Shown one piece after another: positions 18,426-29,974 of a stretch of DNA of 64,000 nt. Positions within the stretch are counted from its first letter, which is position 1; every line of letters begins with the position of its first letter. Position numbers and translations under genes: made by a program. Source of the DNA: Candidatus Pantoea deserta (GTDB taxonomy: Bacteria; Pseudomonadota; Gammaproteobacteria; Enterobacterales; Enterobacteriaceae); the NCBI RefSeq assembly GCF_003813865.1, contig NZ_RMVG01000001.1, positions 1 through 64,000 of the forward strand, in the 5' to 3' direction. The notes under the pieces were generated by a model. It saw nothing but the letters and a program-made list of their open reading frames with translations, did no database searches and was not told the origin of the DNA.

Positions 18426-19214
18426 TTACCGAATCAACCCTCGCGTGGAGCGAGCAAAGAAGTCATAAAACGGCTGCACTTCGCTGTACTGCTTCGCCAG
18501 CGCTTCGATCTCCGGCTTGGCTTCTTCCAGCGTTTTGTTGCTGCGATACAGCACTTTATAGGCGTTGCGAATAGCATGCAGCGCCTCTTTGCTGAATCCG
18601 CGACGCTTCAGGCCTTCGATGTTGATACCGAACGGCGTTGCGTGGTTGCCCTGCGCAATCACGTACGGCGGCACATCCTGCGCCACGCCTGAACAACCAC
18701 CGACCATCACATGCGCGCCGATTGTGCACCACTGATGCACCGCCGTCATGCCGCCGATAATCGCGAAGTCGTCCACGGTAACGTGGCCGCCCAGCGTGGC
18801 GTTGTTCGCGAAGATGCAGCGGTTGCCGATAACGCAGTCGTGCGCGATATGGGCATTGACCATCAGCAGGTTATCGCTACCGATAGTGGTGACGCCGCCG
18901 CCCTGCACGGTGCCACGGTGAATGGTCACGCTTTCGCGGATGCGGTTGCGATCGCCCACTTCAACGCGCGTGGGTTCACCCGCGTATTTAAGATCCTGGT
19001 TCACTTCGCCAATCGAGGCGAACTGATAGATCTGGTTATCTTTCCCGATGCGCGTGTGGCCATTAATGACCACATGTGACTTCAGGACGGTTCCCTCGCC
19101 GATTTCCACATGCGCGCCGATAAAGCAAAACGGGCCGATGTGAACATTGGGACCAATAATGGCCCCTTCTTCGATCACGGAACTGGGATGGATGGTGGCG
19201 GTTGGATCAATCAC
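18426..19214 (-). CDS. lpxA: UDP-N-acetylglucosamine acyltransferase
   Basis: LpxA starts lipid A synthesis by adding 3-hydroxymyristate to the 3-OH of UDP-GlcNAc. The 262 residues contain repeated hexapeptides of the left-handed beta-helix and the catalytic histidine region ([13 protein letters not shown], His near 125). The C-terminal helical domain follows. It lies 3 bp after fabZ, so the competition for hydroxymyristoyl-ACP between LpxA and FabZ is encoded side by side. Confidence 0.98.
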   Translation of the reverse strand: MIDPTATIHPSSVIEEGAIIGPNVHIGPFCFIGAHVEIGEGTVLKSHVVINGHTRIGKDNQIYQFASIGEVNQDLKYAGEPTRVEVGDRNRIRESVTIHRGTVQGGGVTTIGSDNLLMVNAHIAHDCVIGNRCIFANNATLGGHVTVDDFAIIGGMTAVHQWCTIGAHVMVGGCSGVAQDVPPYVIAQGNHATPFGINIEGLKRRGFSKEALHAIRNAYKVLYRSNKTLEEAKPEIEALAKQYSEVQPFYDFFARSTRGLIR

Positions 19215-19217
19215 AGA

Positions 19218-19673
19218 TTATGCCTCCCGGCTACGGGCACACATCATGGTCGCTTCACAGACAATCTTGCCGTCAACGGTAGCAACGCCTTTAAAGCGCG
19301 TCAAACCGCGGCGGGTTTTCTCGAAAGTCACTTCCATGATCATTTGATCGCCCGGTACGACCGGACGTTTGAAACGGGCTTCGTCGATGCCGGCGAAATA
19401 GTAAAGCTCGCCCGGCTCCAGTTTGCCCACGCTTTTAAACGCCAGGATACCGGTAGCCTGCGCCATCGCTTCGAGGATCAGAACGCCAGGGAAAATCGGT
19501 TTACCAGGGAAATGTCCCTGGAAAAACGGTTCGTTAACAGAGACGTTCTTAACCGCGCGCAGATATTTGTGCTCTTCGAATTCCAGCACGCGATCAACCA
19601 GCAAAAACGGGTAACGGTGCGGCAGCAGCTCTAAAATTTCTTCAATTTTCAGAGTATGAGTTTCAGTAGTCAA
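19218..19673 (-). CDS. fabZ: 3-hydroxyacyl-[acyl-carrier-protein] dehydratase FabZ
   Basis: FabZ dehydrates 3-hydroxyacyl-ACP in fatty acid elongation. The 151 residues have the hot-dog fold motif [14 protein letters not shown] (about 14-27, catalytic His) and the helix with the catalytic Glu in [14 protein letters not shown] (about 62-75). It sits between lpxD and lpxA. A 151-bp gap with a stable hairpin separates it from lpxD, while it joins lpxA with only 3 bp. Confidence 0.98.
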   Translation of the reverse strand: MTTETHTLKIEEILELLPHRYPFLLVDRVLEFEEHKYLRAVKNVSVNEPFFQGHFPGKPIFPGVLILEAMAQATGILAFKSVGKLEPGELYYFAGIDEARFKRPVVPGDQMIMEVTFEKTRRGLTRFKGVATVDGKIVCEATMMCARSREA

Positions 19674-19715
19674 AATACTCTTCCTGTCCTAAAAATCTGA
19701 TGACATCAATAACAC

Positions 19716-19749
19716 GGCCTGCACGGATCGGTAGAATCCGTCGCAGGCC
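19716..19749 (-). other. Hairpin in the lpxD-fabZ gap
   Basis: GGCCTGCACGGAT (19716-19728) and ATCCGTCGCAGGCC (19736-19749) pair over 13 bp with one bulged base and a 7-nt loop. No U-run follows on the minus strand, so it is not a classic terminator. It may stabilise mRNA ends or affect fabZ expression. Confidence 0.7.
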
Positions 19750-19824
19750 GAAATCGGTTCAATGGTGCCTGGCTTTCCTGCTTAGCAGTTATTATTAGCA
19801 AGCCGGTCGCATGTGGGATGGCGT

Positions 19825-20850
19825 TTAGTCGTCTTTGCCGACCTTGCGCTCGATGGCTTTTAAGCGTTTGCTCATGTCATCGATATTCATCACCAGCGCT
19901 GCGGTTTTGCGCCAGGTTTTATTGGGTTGTAGTGGAATGCCCGACGAGTATACCCCAGGCTCTGTGATAGGACGCATAACCATGCCCATGCCGGTAACCG
20001 TCACCTTGTCACAGATCTCCATATGGCCGTTAATGACGCTGGCGCCGCCAATCATACAGTAACGTCCAATTTTCAAACTACCCGCCATGATCACACCACC
20101 CGCCACCGCAGTATTGTCGCCAATAACTACGTTGTGTGCGATTTGACACTGGTTGTCTATGATAACACCATTGCCGATCAGAGTGTTATCCAGCGCACCA
20201 CGATCGATGGTGGTGCAGGCACCGATTTCTACGCGATCGCCGATAATAACAGCGCCAAGCTGGGGAATTTTCACCCAATTCCCGCGATCGTTGGCGTAGC
20301 CGAAACCGTCAGCGCCGATAACGGTTCCTGACTGAATCAGACAATCCTGACCAATTTCAATTTCGTGATAAACGGTCACGTTGGCCCAGAGACGGCTGTT
20401 GTTGCCGATGCGCGTCTTTTTGCCGACGAAACAGCCCGCGCCGATAACGACGTTATCCCCCAGCACCACGTCGGATTCAATGACCGCGTTGGCTCCGACG
20501 GAAACGTTTTGTCCCAGCTTCGCGCTGGCGTCGATCACCGCGCTGGGCGCAATGTTCTGAGCGGGCTGCGGCGTCGTATCCAGTAGCTGAGCCATGCGCG
20601 CATAGGTCAGATAGGGATTTTTGACGACCAGGGCGGCCGAATGGCACCACGCCAGATCCGCTTCCGTCAGCACCACGGCCGATGCCTGGCACTGGCCGAG
20701 CTGCTCGCGGTAGCGGCTGTTGCTTAGAAATGTGATTTGGCCGGTTTGGGCGGATTGCATAGAAGCAATGCCGGAGATGGCGATATCGCCATCTCCGTGC
20801 AATTCTGCATCCAACTGCTGGGCTAAATCAGCCAGTCGAATTGATGACAT
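19825..20850 (-). CDS. lpxD: UDP-3-O-(3-hydroxymyristoyl)glucosamine N-acyltransferase
   Basis: LpxD adds the second hydroxymyristate, N-linked at C2, in lipid A synthesis. The 341 residues consist of an N-terminal uridine-binding domain, a central left-handed beta-helix of hexapeptide repeats with the catalytic His in [10 protein letters not shown] (about 239), and a C-terminal helix. The start lies 3 bp after skp, and the family order skp-lpxD-fabZ is kept. Confidence 0.98.
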   Translation of the reverse strand: MSSIRLADLAQQLDAELHGDGDIAISGIASMQSAQTGQITFLSNSRYREQLGQCQASAVVLTEADLAWCHSAALVVKNPYLTYARMAQLLDTTPQPAQNIAPSAVIDASAKLGQNVSVGANAVIESDVVLGDNVVIGAGCFVGKKTRIGNNSRLWANVTVYHEIEIGQDCLIQSGTVIGADGFGYANDRGNWVKIPQLGAVIIGDRVEIGACTTIDRGALDNTLIGNGVIIDNQCQIAHNVVIGDNTAVAGGVIMAGSLKIGRYCMIGGASVINGHMEICDKVTVTGMGMVMRPITEPGVYSSGIPLQPNKTWRKTAALVMNIDDMSKRLKAIERKVGKDD

Positions 20851-20853
20851 CGA

Positions 20854-21351
20854 TTATTTAACCTGTTTCAGCACGTCAGCAGTGATGTCTTTCGCGTTTG
20901 CCGCGTAAGCGACTGCGTTCGCGTCGATGACCACGTCATAACCTTCGTCGTTCGCCACTTTCTTCACGGCGTCCTGAATGCGGCTCAGCAGCTTGTTACG
21001 CTCTTCCATCTGACGACGGCGATTGTCCTGCTCAAAAGCCTGCGCTTTTGAAGAGAAGGCTTCGCGCTGAGACATCACGTCTTTCTCCATGCGGCTGCGC
21101 TCGCTGGCCTTCATGGTAGAACCGTCACGCTGCAGGCGCTGCATTTTGGTTTGCAGGTCGCGTTCCTGAGTCTGCAACTCGGTTGCACGGCCCTTGAACT
21201 CGTTTTCCAGCTGTTTAGCAACGGTCGCACGTTGCGGTAACTGCTGGAAAATGCTGGACACGTTTACCACTGCGATTTTGTCAGCAGCCTGAGCGCCTGC
21301 GGAAACAGCTAAAGCAAGACCCAGTCCTGCGGCACACAACAACTTTTTCAC
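20854..21351 (-). CDS. skp: Periplasmic chaperone Skp (OmpH)
   Basis: Skp is a trimeric periplasmic chaperone that holds unfolded outer-membrane proteins on their way to the BAM complex. The 165 residues begin with a signal peptide ending in AGAQA (about residue 22). A small beta core and a long charged coiled-coil tentacle (about 45-130, rich in Arg, Gln, Glu) follow. It lies directly after bamA, its functional partner, in the same direction. Confidence 0.97.
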   Translation of the reverse strand: MKKLLCAAGLGLALAVSAGAQAADKIAVVNVSSIFQQLPQRATVAKQLENEFKGRATELQTQERDLQTKMQRLQRDGSTMKASERSRMEKDVMSQREAFSSKAQAFEQDNRRRQMEERNKLLSRIQDAVKKVANDEGYDVVIDANAVAYAANAKDITADVLKQVK

Positions 21352-21401
21352 TATAAACTCCTTACCATCAACGTTTGTGTCAGCGACACAGTGTTTGCTA
21401 C

Positions 21402-21425
21402 GAGCCGCAACGGTTGCCGCGGCTC
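21402..21425 (-). other. Hairpin in the bamA-skp gap
   Basis: GAGCCGC (21402-21408) and GCGGCTC (21419-21425) form a 7-bp stem with a 10-nt loop in the 113-bp gap between bamA and skp. A shorter GTGTC/GACAC hairpin lies next to it (near 21377-21389). Neither has a U-run. They may set relative mRNA stability. Confidence 0.5.
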
Positions 21426-21464
21426 GACAGCAAGACTTCTGCTTACGCTTCCTTGCTCAGAACC

Positions 21465-23876
21465 TTACCAGGTTTTACCAATGTTAAACTGGAACTGTTC
21501 TGATTTATCCCCTTCAATTTTCTTAACCGGCTGCGCATAGGAGAAGACCAGCGGACCCAGCGGAGACATCCACTGCAATGCAATACCGGATGAAACGCGG
21601 ATATTGTTTGGATCGCTGTAGTCCGGGATGCCGGCGGCACGGGTCTCATCCGTATTCTGCCACTTGGTATCCCACACCGTACCCGCATCCACGAACAGCG
21701 ACGTACGCACTGAGTTGGCATACTTCTCGCTCAGGAACGGCGTCGGCGTAATCAGCTCCAGGCTGGCCACCGCCATGGCGTTGCCGCCCACGGCGTCGCT
21801 CGACTTACAGACGCCGTTCGGATCGGACAGCGTACAGGTTGAAGAGCCATCATTCAGGTAAGCGGCTTTTGGACCAATGGTATTGGAACGGAAGCCGCGC
21901 ACCGTGCTGGAGCCGCCCGCATAGAAGTTCTCATAGAACGGCATCTCTTTGCCGCCAAGCCCATCGCCGTAACCCACGCGGCCGCGTCCCAACAGCACCC
22001 AGGTGCGATCCTGATTAAGCGGCACGTACTGCTGCGTATCCAGCGTCGCTTTATAGAAGCTGTTGTCCGAACCCGGAATGGTCACTTTGCCGTTCAGGTT
22101 GGTACGGTTACCCGACGTCGGGAAGAAACCGCGGTCCAGCGTGTTATAGGTCCAGCCGTAGTTAAAGGTGAAGTCATCCGCAGAGAAGTCGCCTTTATCG
22201 TTTAGCTCCTGCGGCTTGCCGACGGAGTCGAGATAGCGCCACATGGCGATCTGCGGCTGCATGTTAGAGAGGTCGTTGTGCACATAGCCCAGACCCACAC
22301 GCAGCGTGTTGTTCTCATTAACCGGGAAGCCCAGCGTGCCGTCTACGCCATAACTTTTGTTGGTGTAGTCCGACAGATCCGCATCATCCGCCTTAAAGTC
22401 GTTGTAGAACACACGACCGCCGAGGCTCACGCCGTCGACCGTAAAGTACGGATCGGTAAGCGAGAATTCCGCGTAGGTTTGATAGTCGTTCTTGGTGCCG
22501 CTGAGGCTTACGGTGTTACCGGTGCCCAGCCAGTTATCCTGGGTGACGCCGACCTGGAAGCTGACGCCGCTTTCGGTGCCGTAGCCGACGCCGAAGTTAA
22601 AGGTACCGGTGTTACGCTCTTTAACCTTGTAAACCACGTCGACCTGGTCCGGCGATCCCGGCACGCGCTGGGTATCGACATCGACAGTTTCAAAGTAGCC
22701 GGTGCGGTTCAGGCGCTCTTTACCCTGATCGACCAGGTCGCTGCCCAGCCATGCGCCTTCCATCTGACGCATCTCGCGGCGCAGCACGGAATCTTTCGAG
22801 GTATCGTTACCTTCAAAGCGCACTTTGCGCACGTAGTAGCGGTTGCCCGCATCCACGTTGATATGCAGCTTCACCGTTTTATCGGCGTCGTTGATTTCCG
22901 GCTGCGTCATTACGCGCGGATAGGCGTAGCCATAGCGGCCCAGCAGCTTTTTAATATCATCTTCCATCTGGGTGACTTTGGTGCCGTTGTACAGCTCGCC
23001 CGATGGAATTTGCGTCAGATGTTCGATCTCTGCCGAGTGGCCGGCCATGCTGCCGTTAACGATAACGCCGGCGATTTTGTACTGGTCGCCTTCGGTGATG
23101 TTAACGGTGATGTAGATCCCTTTTTTGTCCGGCGTCAGGCTGACCTGCGTCGAATCGATGTTGAAGCGCGCATAACCGCGATCGAGATAGAAGCTGCGCA
23201 GGGTTTCAAGGTCGCCAGCCAGTTTCTGCTTCTGATATTTACGGTCCCCTACCACGTTCCACCACGGCACTTCGTCACGCAGCTGGAAGCGCGAGATCAG
23301 CTCATCAGAGCTAAAGGCCTTGTTGCCGACGATGTTGATCTGCTGAATTTTGGCGGATACGCCTTCAGTAAACACCAGCTTCAGATCGACGCGGTTGCGC
23401 GGCAGCGGCGTGACCACAGCCTTCACGTTGGCGGTGTATTTGCCCACGCTGTAATAGAAGTCCTCCAGCCCTTTCTCGATCGAAGAGAGCGTGGTGCGGT
23501 CCAGCGCTTCGCCTACGCGCACGCCGGAGGCCTCAAGGTTCTGCTTGAGCTGCTCCTCTTTCACCGCTTTGTTGCCGGTAAAGGTAATGCTGGCAATGGT
23601 AGGACGTTCTTTAACCTGAACAATCAGCGTGGTTCCGTCGCGCAGGACCTGCACATCTTCAAAGTTGCCGGTGGCAAACAGTGAACGAATGGTGTTTTTG
23701 ACGTCTTCGTCATTCACCGTATCGCCAACTCGTACCGGCATGCTCAGCAGAGCCGCGCCGACGGCGACTCGCTGTAGCCCTTCGAAATGAATATCCTTCA
23801 CCACGAAATCGTCTGCACCGTAAACGGTGGCGCTGCTAAACAGCAGCGACGCTATGAGCAACTTTTTCATCGCCAT
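21465..23876 (-). CDS. bamA: Outer-membrane protein assembly factor BamA
   Basis: BamA is the essential Omp85 core of the BAM complex that inserts beta-barrels into the outer membrane. I chose ATG 23876 (803 residues), starting [12 protein letters not shown], because it gives the conserved signal peptide ending ATVYG/AD. Five POTRA domains span about 21-420 and the 16-strand barrel the rest. The L6 motif VRGF (in [13 protein letters not shown]) and the C-terminal FNIGKTW signature are present. The segment after VRGF is shorter than in E. coli. It lies between rseP and skp in the conserved order. Confidence 0.98.
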   Translation of the reverse strand: MAMKKLLIASLLFSSATVYGADDFVVKDIHFEGLQRVAVGAALLSMPVRVGDTVNDEDVKNTIRSLFATGNFEDVQVLRDGTTLIVQVKERPTIASITFTGNKAVKEEQLKQNLEASGVRVGEALDRTTLSSIEKGLEDFYYSVGKYTANVKAVVTPLPRNRVDLKLVFTEGVSAKIQQINIVGNKAFSSDELISRFQLRDEVPWWNVVGDRKYQKQKLAGDLETLRSFYLDRGYARFNIDSTQVSLTPDKKGIYITVNITEGDQYKIAGVIVNGSMAGHSAEIEHLTQIPSGELYNGTKVTQMEDDIKKLLGRYGYAYPRVMTQPEINDADKTVKLHINVDAGNRYYVRKVRFEGNDTSKDSVLRREMRQMEGAWLGSDLVDQGKERLNRTGYFETVDVDTQRVPGSPDQVDVVYKVKERNTGTFNFGVGYGTESGVSFQVGVTQDNWLGTGNTVSLSGTKNDYQTYAEFSLTDPYFTVDGVSLGGRVFYNDFKADDADLSDYTNKSYGVDGTLGFPVNENNTLRVGLGYVHNDLSNMQPQIAMWRYLDSVGKPQELNDKGDFSADDFTFNYGWTYNTLDRGFFPTSGNRTNLNGKVTIPGSDNSFYKATLDTQQYVPLNQDRTWVLLGRGRVGYGDGLGGKEMPFYENFYAGGSSTVRGFRSNTIGPKAAYLNDGSSTCTLSDPNGVCKSSDAVGGNAMAVASLELITPTPFLSEKYANSVRTSLFVDAGTVWDTKWQNTDETRAAGIPDYSDPNNIRVSSGIALQWMSPLGPLVFSYAQPVKKIEGDKSEQFQFNIGKTW

Positions 23877-23927
23877 CGTTATTATGCGTTTTCCTAACAC
23901 ATCCCGCGTCTGTCTGCGTTCCAGCGA

Positions 23928-25277
23928 TTACAGACGTGAGAAATCATTGAAAAGTGCAAGCCCCATTAACAACACCAGCAGGATTGAGCCAATGCGATAA
24001 CTGAAGTCCTGAACTCGCTCGGACACCGGTCCTCCTTTGATCTTTTCGATCGCCAGGAAGAGCAAATGCCCACCATCTAACACCGGCAGTGGGAAGAGGT
24101 TGATGATTCCGAGATTGACGCTAATCAACGCCAGAAACATCAGGTAGTAAATCAACCCGTATTCCGCCGATAACCCCGCACCCTGCGCAATCGAAATTGG
24201 CCCGCTCAGGTTATTCAGCTTCACATCTCCGGTAATTAACTTGCCCAGCATGGAGACCGTTAGCTTCATCAGTTGCCAGGTTTTCGCACTGGCCTCACCG
24301 ATAGCGTCAAACGGCCCATACTGTTTTACCGTTTTATAGGCGTCTGGTAGTGGGATCACACGCGGAATTACCCCGGCGAACCCTTCTGCCTTCGCGCCTG
24401 GCCTGGCTTCCGGCGTTAAGTTCAGCTGTACTGACTGCCCGCCGCGTTCAATCTCCAGAGCCATACTTTTGCCAGGATTATCCCGCACCTGCGCAACAAA
24501 AGCCTGCCATTGCGTTAACGGCTGACCATCGACTTTAACGATCCTGTCGCCTGCTTGCAAACCGGCGACGCTCGCCGGGGAGTTTGCCTGAACCTCCGCC
24601 AGCGTGGTTTCGATTTGCGGGCCGCGCGGTCGAATGCCCAGCGCCACAACCGGATCTTCTTTGTCTGGCTCGAACTGCCAGTTGCGCAGATCCACCTGTT
24701 TCTGCTGCGTCGCCTCTTCGCCGAAGCGCGAGACGGTCAGCACCGCATGGGCGTCACCGATTTTGCCGATCAGCGCCATACGCACGGCATCCCAGTCAGG
24801 CGTTTCGATACCATCAACCGCTTTAAGTTCCATGCCGCTGGCAATTTGCGCTTCCGCCGCCACCGAACCGTCCACAATTTCGCCAACTACCGGGCGTACG
24901 CCAGGCACGCCGTGCATAAAAACGACCCAGTAGGCAAAGACGGCGAAAATGAAATTGGCGACAGGACCGGCGGCGATAATCGACGCGCGCTGCCAGATAG
25001 CCTTGTTGTTGAAGGCCTGATAACGAAGCTCCGCGGGCACGCTTTCTACCCGCTCATCGAGCATTTTGACGTAGCCGCCCAGGGGGATAAGCGCGATAAC
25101 GTATTCGGTGCCCTGGCGGTCGCGACGCTGCCAGAGCGCTTTGCCGAAGCCAATAGAGAAGCGTTCAACCCGAACGCCGCAGCGGCGCGCCACCCAAAAA
25201 TGACCGAACTCGTGTACGGTAATCAGCACGCCGAGAGCGATAATAAAGGCGACAAAACTCCACAGTATACTCAACAT
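23928..25277 (-). CDS. rseP: Site-2 protease RseP (sigma-E regulator)
   Basis: RseP is the inner-membrane zinc metalloprotease that cuts the anti-sigma factor RseA after DegS and so frees sigma-E. It also clears remnant signal peptides. The 449 residues have the zinc motif HEFGH at about 22-26, two tandem periplasmic PDZ domains (about 115-305) and the second active-site motif PVLDGGH near residue 399. It lies between cdsA and bamA. Confidence 0.98.
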   Translation of the reverse strand: MLSILWSFVAFIIALGVLITVHEFGHFWVARRCGVRVERFSIGFGKALWQRRDRQGTEYVIALIPLGGYVKMLDERVESVPAELRYQAFNNKAIWQRASIIAAGPVANFIFAVFAYWVVFMHGVPGVRPVVGEIVDGSVAAEAQIASGMELKAVDGIETPDWDAVRMALIGKIGDAHAVLTVSRFGEEATQQKQVDLRNWQFEPDKEDPVVALGIRPRGPQIETTLAEVQANSPASVAGLQAGDRIVKVDGQPLTQWQAFVAQVRDNPGKSMALEIERGGQSVQLNLTPEARPGAKAEGFAGVIPRVIPLPDAYKTVKQYGPFDAIGEASAKTWQLMKLTVSMLGKLITGDVKLNNLSGPISIAQGAGLSAEYGLIYYLMFLALISVNLGIINLFPLPVLDGGHLLFLAIEKIKGGPVSERVQDFSYRIGSILLVLLMGLALFNDFSRL

Positions 25278-25289
25278 CTACGCCTGTCC

Positions 25290-26147
25290 TCAGAGAGTGC
25301 GGAACACCAGCAGCAGCAAGCAGGCGAAAACCGGCACCGCCGCCGTCAGGCTGTCGATGCGATCGAGAATACCGCCGTGGCCTGGGATCAGGTTGCCGCT
25401 GTCTTTGATGCCCGCTTCACGTTTGAACATGCTCTCTGTTAAATCGCCCAGCACGGAGGCGAGCGTCGCCAGCACGGCGCAGACGATCAGCGTACCGGCG
25501 GACACGCTCAGCGGCGCGAAACTGGCGAACAACCAGGCAAGCAGCGCAGACGAGAGCAGACCACCAAGAAAGCCTTCCCAGGTTTTGCCGGGCGATACTT
25601 TCGGCGCCAGCTTATGTTTGCCGAACAGCTTGCCGAACATGTAGGCGCCGGAATCCGCTCCCCATACCAGGAACATGACAAACAGCAGCCACCATGAACC
25701 GGCATAGTGGTCGCTGTCATAGTGATACTGACGCAGCGCCATCATGCCCCAGAAGAACGGGATCAGCGTAAGAATACCGAACAGCAGGCGCAAGGGACGC
25801 GAGTTGCGCCACAAAGCGGCCGATGCCGGATAGGAGAGAACCAGAAGCAGCGCCACGATCCACCAGGCGAGCGACGCCCACAGCGAGGTCGCTACCTGCG
25901 GCAAATGCACATCGCGCTGATAAGGAGGGAGAGTAAACAGCATGGCCGCCAGCAGCAGCCCGCACAGCACGGAGAGCCAGATGCGCTGTTGACGCGACGC
26001 CATACCCGCAAGCTGCCCCCATTCCCAGGCGGCGAGCATGCAGATGATAATGGTCGTAATCGCAAAACCAACAGGCGGTAACCAGAAAAGCGCAGCAATC
26101 ACCAGCGGAATGAGAATAAGCGCGGTAATCAGACGAGACTTCAGCAA
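25290..26147 (-). CDS. cdsA: Phosphatidate cytidylyltransferase (CDP-diglyceride synthase)
   Basis: CdsA makes CDP-diacylglycerol from phosphatidic acid and CTP, the branch point to all phospholipids. The 285 residues form a multi-spanning membrane protein with the C-terminal signature SxxKRxxxxKDxxxxxPGHGGxxDRxD (here SMFKREAGIKDSGNLIPGHG, then GILDRIDS). Length equals the E. coli enzyme. It lies between uppS and rseP, with 12-18 bp gaps that indicate one transcript. Confidence 0.98.
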   Translation of the reverse strand: MLKSRLITALILIPLVIAALFWLPPVGFAITTIIICMLAAWEWGQLAGMASRQQRIWLSVLCGLLLAAMLFTLPPYQRDVHLPQVATSLWASLAWWIVALLLVLSYPASAALWRNSRPLRLLFGILTLIPFFWGMMALRQYHYDSDHYAGSWWLLFVMFLVWGADSGAYMFGKLFGKHKLAPKVSPGKTWEGFLGGLLSSALLAWLFASFAPLSVSAGTLIVCAVLATLASVLGDLTESMFKREAGIKDSGNLIPGHGGILDRIDSLTAAVPVFACLLLLVFRTL

Positions 26148-26165
26148 AGGTTACCCCCTGTTTGC

Positions 26166-26918
26166 TCAGGTGCCGCCTGGTGCAGCGCCGCCATAGCGAC
26201 GCTCGCGCAGAGAGAATGCATTCAGTGCACCTTCAAAAACGTGTTCATCAAAATCAGGCCAGAGAACATCGGTAAAATAAAACTCAGCATAGGCGATTTG
26301 CCACAGCAGGAAGTTGCTAATCCGATGCTCTCCCCCGGTCCTTATCACTAAATCCACTGGAGCCAGCTCCTGCATGCACAGATGCGCAGACAGGTTCTCC
26401 TCGGTGATCTGGTCAGGACGCAGCAAACCTTCCTGAACCTGCTCCGCGAGTTTTTTAACTCCCTGGATAATATCCCAACGTCCGCCATAGTTCGCGGCAA
26501 TATTGAGAGTCAGTCCAGTATTTTGCTGAGTCAGTTCCTCGGCGCGACGAATACGCTCCTGAATACGGTTACTGAAACGGCTCACGTCGCCAATGATACG
26601 CAGGCGAACGTTGTGTTTGTGCAGGCTCTTTACTTCACTGTCGAGCGCCCAGACAAACAGTTCCATCAGCGCCGTGACCTCCTGAGCCGGTCGGCTCCAG
26701 TTTTCACTGCTGAAAGCATAGAGCGTCAGCGCCTCAAGATTATTGCTGACGGCAAAGCTAACGGAACGGCGTACGGCTTTTACGCCCGCTTTATGGCCGG
26801 AAATACGCAACTTTCCCTGATTTTTAGCCCAACGGCCATTGCCATCCATAATAATAGCGACGTGACGTGGGCCTGTTCCCTGCTGGTCATCGGTGTTGTT
26901 GTGATGGTTGGACGACAT
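26166..26918 (-). CDS. uppS: Undecaprenyl diphosphate synthase
   Basis: UppS (IspU) condenses eight isopentenyl diphosphates onto FPP to make the C55 lipid carrier for peptidoglycan, O-antigen and enterobacterial common antigen. The 250 residues contain the cis-prenyltransferase motif [14 protein letters not shown] (about 19-32, catalytic Asp), SSENWSRP, and the [15 protein letters not shown] motif near residue 193. It opens the uppS-cdsA-rseP-bamA series, with a promoter-like sequence upstream. Confidence 0.98.
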   Translation of the reverse strand: MSSNHHNNTDDQQGTGPRHVAIIMDGNGRWAKNQGKLRISGHKAGVKAVRRSVSFAVSNNLEALTLYAFSSENWSRPAQEVTALMELFVWALDSEVKSLHKHNVRLRIIGDVSRFSNRIQERIRRAEELTQQNTGLTLNIAANYGGRWDIIQGVKKLAEQVQEGLLRPDQITEENLSAHLCMQELAPVDLVIRTGGEHRISNFLLWQIAYAEFYFTDVLWPDFDEHVFEGALNAFSLRERRYGGAAPGGT

Positions 26919-27044
26919 AACGCGTAATTAATTCCTGTTGTCAGAAATGCTGTGGTTTCTGAATACATTGCGCCCGGTACTCTCCCGCCCAAAAGGGGCG
27001 AGGCGCATCTAAAGCGATGCCATACCCGGAAACGCGAGCCAGCG

Positions 27045-27073
27045 ACTATACCATTATCGCCACAGGCGAACAA
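27045..27073 (-). promoter_or_regulatory. Candidate sigma-70 promoter of uppS-cdsA-rseP-bamA
   Basis: On the minus strand a -35-like TTGTTC (27068-27073) and an extended -10 TGGTATAGT (TATAGT at 27045-27050) are 17 bp apart in the 168-bp gap after dxr. The spacing and the TG extension support it. It is a sequence prediction only. Confidence 0.45.
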
Positions 27074-27086
27074 ATAGCGGCGCGCG

Positions 27087-28289
27087 TTAACGCGAGGTCG
27101 CGAAACGCGGCAGCATCGCCGTGGCGCTGGCGCGTGCCGAGCGGTCGATCTCCAGCACCGCCTCTACGGTATCCGGCTCCGAAAACGCCTGCGCCGCCAG
27201 CACCTCGCTATTCAGCGCGGCGATGTCGGTAAAGCGAATCTGGTTGTCCAGAAAGGCCGCTACTGCGACCTCATTGGCCGCATTGAGCGTGGTGGTCGCC
27301 GCCTGTCCGGCTTCGCAGGCCTCTATCGCCAGCTTCAGGCAGGGATAGCGCGCAAAGTCGGGTTCAGCAAACGTCAGCGCAGCCATACGCGTGAAGTCCA
27401 GCGGCGTTACGCCAGCCGGAATACGCGCGGGCCAGGCCATGCAGTGTGCGATAGGGGTTCGCATATCCGGCGAACCGAGCTGAGCCAGCACGCTGCCGTC
27501 GCAATAGCGCACCATGGAGTGGATCATCGACTGCGGATGCAAGATCACCTCCATTTGCGCGGCGCTGGCGTTAAATAACCAGCGGGCTTCAATGTATTCG
27601 AGACCTTTATTCATCATGGTGGCCGAATCAACGGAGATTTTACGCCCCATCGACCAGTTCGGATGCGCGCAGGCCTGCTCTGGCGACATTGTCGTCAAAT
27701 CAGCCAGCGGCGTGTCACGAAAAGGACCACCCGATCCCGTAAGGATAATGGACTCAATGCCATTTTCTCGCAGGTCAGCGTATCCTAACTGATGCTGGAT
27801 GGAAGCGGGCAAACTCTGAAAAATCGCATTGTGCTCGCTGTCGACGGGCAACAGCTGGGCCTGATGGTGGCGCACCGCCTCCATAAACAAACGGCCGCAG
27901 GTGACAAGCGATTCTTTATTGGCAAGCAGCACGCTTTTTCCGGCGCGGATGGCCGCCAGCGTCGGCAGCAGACCCGATGCGCCGACAATCGCCGCCATAA
28001 CCTGATCGACCTCATCGAGCGCGGCCAGCTCGCACGCGGCCTGAACGCCGGAGAGCACTTCGGTGGCGACATTGAGTGCTTTCAGTCGTTCACGCAGCGC
28101 CTGCGCAGAGACCTCATCCGCCATTGCCGCATAGCGCGGCTGGAAAGCCTGACACTGCTCTGCCATCAGCGCGACATTCTGTCCGGCAACCAGTGCGGTA
28201 ATTTGGTAAAGCTCAGGATTGGCGCGTACCACTGCCAGCGTACTGGTGCCAATTGAACCGGTGGATCCCAGCAACGTTAATCGCTTCAT
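27087..28289 (-). CDS. dxr: 1-deoxy-D-xylulose 5-phosphate reductoisomerase
   Basis: Dxr (IspC) turns DXP into MEP with NADPH, the first committed step of the non-mevalonate isoprenoid pathway that feeds UppS. The 400 residues start with the NADPH-binding [13 protein letters not shown] motif (about 5-17). The metal site [11 protein letters not shown] (about 150-160) and the flexible-loop region [21 protein letters not shown] are complete. It lies between frr and uppS. Confidence 0.98.
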   Translation of the reverse strand: MKRLTLLGSTGSIGTSTLAVVRANPELYQITALVAGQNVALMAEQCQAFQPRYAAMADEVSAQALRERLKALNVATEVLSGVQAACELAALDEVDQVMAAIVGASGLLPTLAAIRAGKSVLLANKESLVTCGRLFMEAVRHHQAQLLPVDSEHNAIFQSLPASIQHQLGYADLRENGIESIILTGSGGPFRDTPLADLTTMSPEQACAHPNWSMGRKISVDSATMMNKGLEYIEARWLFNASAAQMEVILHPQSMIHSMVRYCDGSVLAQLGSPDMRTPIAHCMAWPARIPAGVTPLDFTRMAALTFAEPDFARYPCLKLAIEACEAGQAATTTLNAANEVAVAAFLDNQIRFTDIAALNSEVLAAQAFSEPDTVEAVLEIDRSARASATAMLPRFATSR

Positions 28290-28344
28290 TTAGCTGTCCC
28301 TGTGAAGGCGTCGAACCTGTTTGCTCAGATGGAAGGCATAATGT

Positions 28345-28395
28345 AAAACGCCGCCAGAGCGCATTCGCAATGAATCCTGCTCTGAACGGCGTTTT
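28345..28395 (-). terminator. Terminator between frr and dxr
   Basis: On the minus strand AAACGCCG..CAGAGC pairs with GCTCTG..CGGCGTTT in a 14-bp stem (one small internal loop, 18-nt loop), followed by TTTT. A second palindrome, TATACCCG/CGGGTATA, lies just before it (28395-28417). It probably ends the frr transcript. Confidence 0.75.
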
Positions 28396-28433
28396 ATACC
28401 CGACCACGCCGGGTATAGACGAAACTGACGGAA

Positions 28434-28991
28434 TCAGAACTCCATCAGCTCCTTCTCTTTTTCAGCCAGTGCCGCATCAACGTTTTTGATGCGCGCATCG
28501 GTCATTTTCTGGATCTCGTCCTGGGTGCGACGCTCGTCGTCTTCGCTGATCTCTTTGTCTTTCAGCAAGGCTTTGATCTTGTCGTTGGCGTCACGGCGCA
28601 CGTTGCGCACGGAGACACGACCCTGCTCGGCTTCGCCGCGCACAACCTTGATCAGATCTTTACGACGCTCTTCGGTCAGCGCAGGCAGCGGAACACGGAT
28701 GTCGCTACCGGCTGAGTTCGGGTTGAGGCCGAGGTCAGAAGCCATGATGGCTTTTTCCACTGCCGGGCCCATTGAGCGGTCGAACACGTTGATTTTCAGC
28801 GTGCGTGAGTCTTCGACAGTAACAGAAGCCAGCTGACGCAGCGGCGTCGGCGTGCCGTAGTATTCGACCACGATACCGTCGAGCAGTGAAGGAGAAGCAC
28901 GACCGGTGCGCACTTTGCTGATGGTGTTTTTGAACGCTTCGACGCATTTGTCCATGCGCGTTTCAGCATCTTTTTTGATGTCGTTAATCAC
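28434..28991 (-). CDS. frr: Ribosome recycling factor
   Basis: Frr splits post-termination ribosomes together with EF-G. I place the start at GTG 28991, which gives the family length of 185 residues beginning at [10 protein letters not shown] ribosome-binding AAGGG lies 7 nt upstream. The reading frame stays open 33 codons further, but that stretch shows no family similarity. The protein is a long three-helix bundle with the conserved [13 protein letters not shown] motif and the C-terminal [16 protein letters not shown] helix. It follows pyrH by 140 bp. Confidence 0.96.
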   Translation of the reverse strand: MINDIKKDAETRMDKCVEAFKNTISKVRTGRASPSLLDGIVVEYYGTPTPLRQLASVTVEDSRTLKINVFDRSMGPAVEKAIMASDLGLNPNSAGSDIRVPLPALTEERRKDLIKVVRGEAEQGRVSVRNVRRDANDKIKALLKDKEISEDDERRTQDEIQKMTDARIKNVDAALAEKEKELMEF

Positions 28992-29131
28992 GTTGAAACC
29001 CTTGGATTCGGTTTGACCTGGCCATTCCGGCGATGCCGGAAGCGGTATCGCTGTTAAGCGATCATCCTGATGGTGCGCGGTGGCGTTCACCGCGCCGACA
29101 GAATATACCTTATTTTATCTTGCGTCGGGTA

Positions 29132-29857
29132 TTAATGCGTAATCAGGGTGCCTTCTTTTTCACCCATAACCACACGACGCAGCGCGCCAGGTTTGTTCAT
29201 ATTAAATACGCGGATCGGCAGCTGGTGGTCACGCGCCAGCGTGAAGGCCGCCAGATCCATTACTTTCAGCTCTTTTTCCAGCACTTCGGCGTAAGAGAGC
29301 TGATCGTACAGCGTCGCATCCGGGTTTTTCACCGGATCGGCTGAGTAGACGCCATCGACTTTGGTCGCTTTCAGCACCACGTCGGCTTCGATTTCGATGC
29401 CGCGCAGGCAGGCTGCCGAATCGGTGGTAAAGAACGGGTTGCCGGTGCCGGCAGAGAAAATCACAACGCGGTTGTTGCGCAGCAGGCTGATGGCTTCGGC
29501 CCAGCTGTAGTTGTCGCACACGCCGTTGAGCGGGATAGCCGACATCAGGCGCGCGTTCACATAGGCGCGGTGCAGCGCATCGCGCATCGCCAGACCGTTC
29601 ATTACGGTGGCCAGCATGCCCATATGGTCGCCGACGACGCGGTTCATACCCGCCTGCGCCAGGCCTGCGCCACGGAACAGATTGCCGCCGCCAATAACTA
29701 CACCCACCTGAATGCCCAGCTCGACCAGTTCTTTCACCTCTTGCGCCATGCGGTCAAGCACGCTCGCGTCGATACCAAAACCTTCGGCACCTTGCAGTGC
29801 TTCGCCACTCAGTTTCAGCAGGATACGTTGATATACAGGTTTTGCGTTGGTCGCCAT
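29132..29857 (-). CDS. pyrH: UMP kinase
   Basis: PyrH is the hexameric bacterial UMP kinase (amino acid kinase family) that makes UDP. It is activated by GTP and inhibited by UTP. The 241 residues equal the E. coli length. The segments [11 protein letters not shown] (about 11-21), [13 protein letters not shown] and [19 protein letters not shown] phosphate loops are intact. It lies between tsf and frr in the conserved order rpsB-tsf-pyrH-frr. Confidence 0.98.
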   Translation of the reverse strand: MATNAKPVYQRILLKLSGEALQGAEGFGIDASVLDRMAQEVKELVELGIQVGVVIGGGNLFRGAGLAQAGMNRVVGDHMGMLATVMNGLAMRDALHRAYVNARLMSAIPLNGVCDNYSWAEAISLLRNNRVVIFSAGTGNPFFTTDSAACLRGIEIEADVVLKATKVDGVYSADPVKNPDATLYDQLSYAEVLEKELKVMDLAAFTLARDHQLPIRVFNMNKPGALRRVVMGEKEGTLITH

Positions 29858-29974
29858 GGTCGGTTCTTCCTGGAAGAGTTGAAAAGGAGAAATTAAATCT
29901 GATCGATCATCCGCTTAGCAGGTGCAAATTACTATTGGGATGAGACTGAAAAGTATCTGCTTTGCTTAGCAGAC

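Noticed and set aside
22278..23684. 468-codon plus-strand frame opposite bamA
   Set aside because: Antisense shadow of a strongly conserved essential gene; composition is His/Arg/Val-rich as expected from reversed codons.
28992..29090. Longer Frr from an upstream ATG
   Set aside because: The extra 33 residues have no similarity to Frr; GTG 28991 has a Shine-Dalgarno and gives 185 residues.
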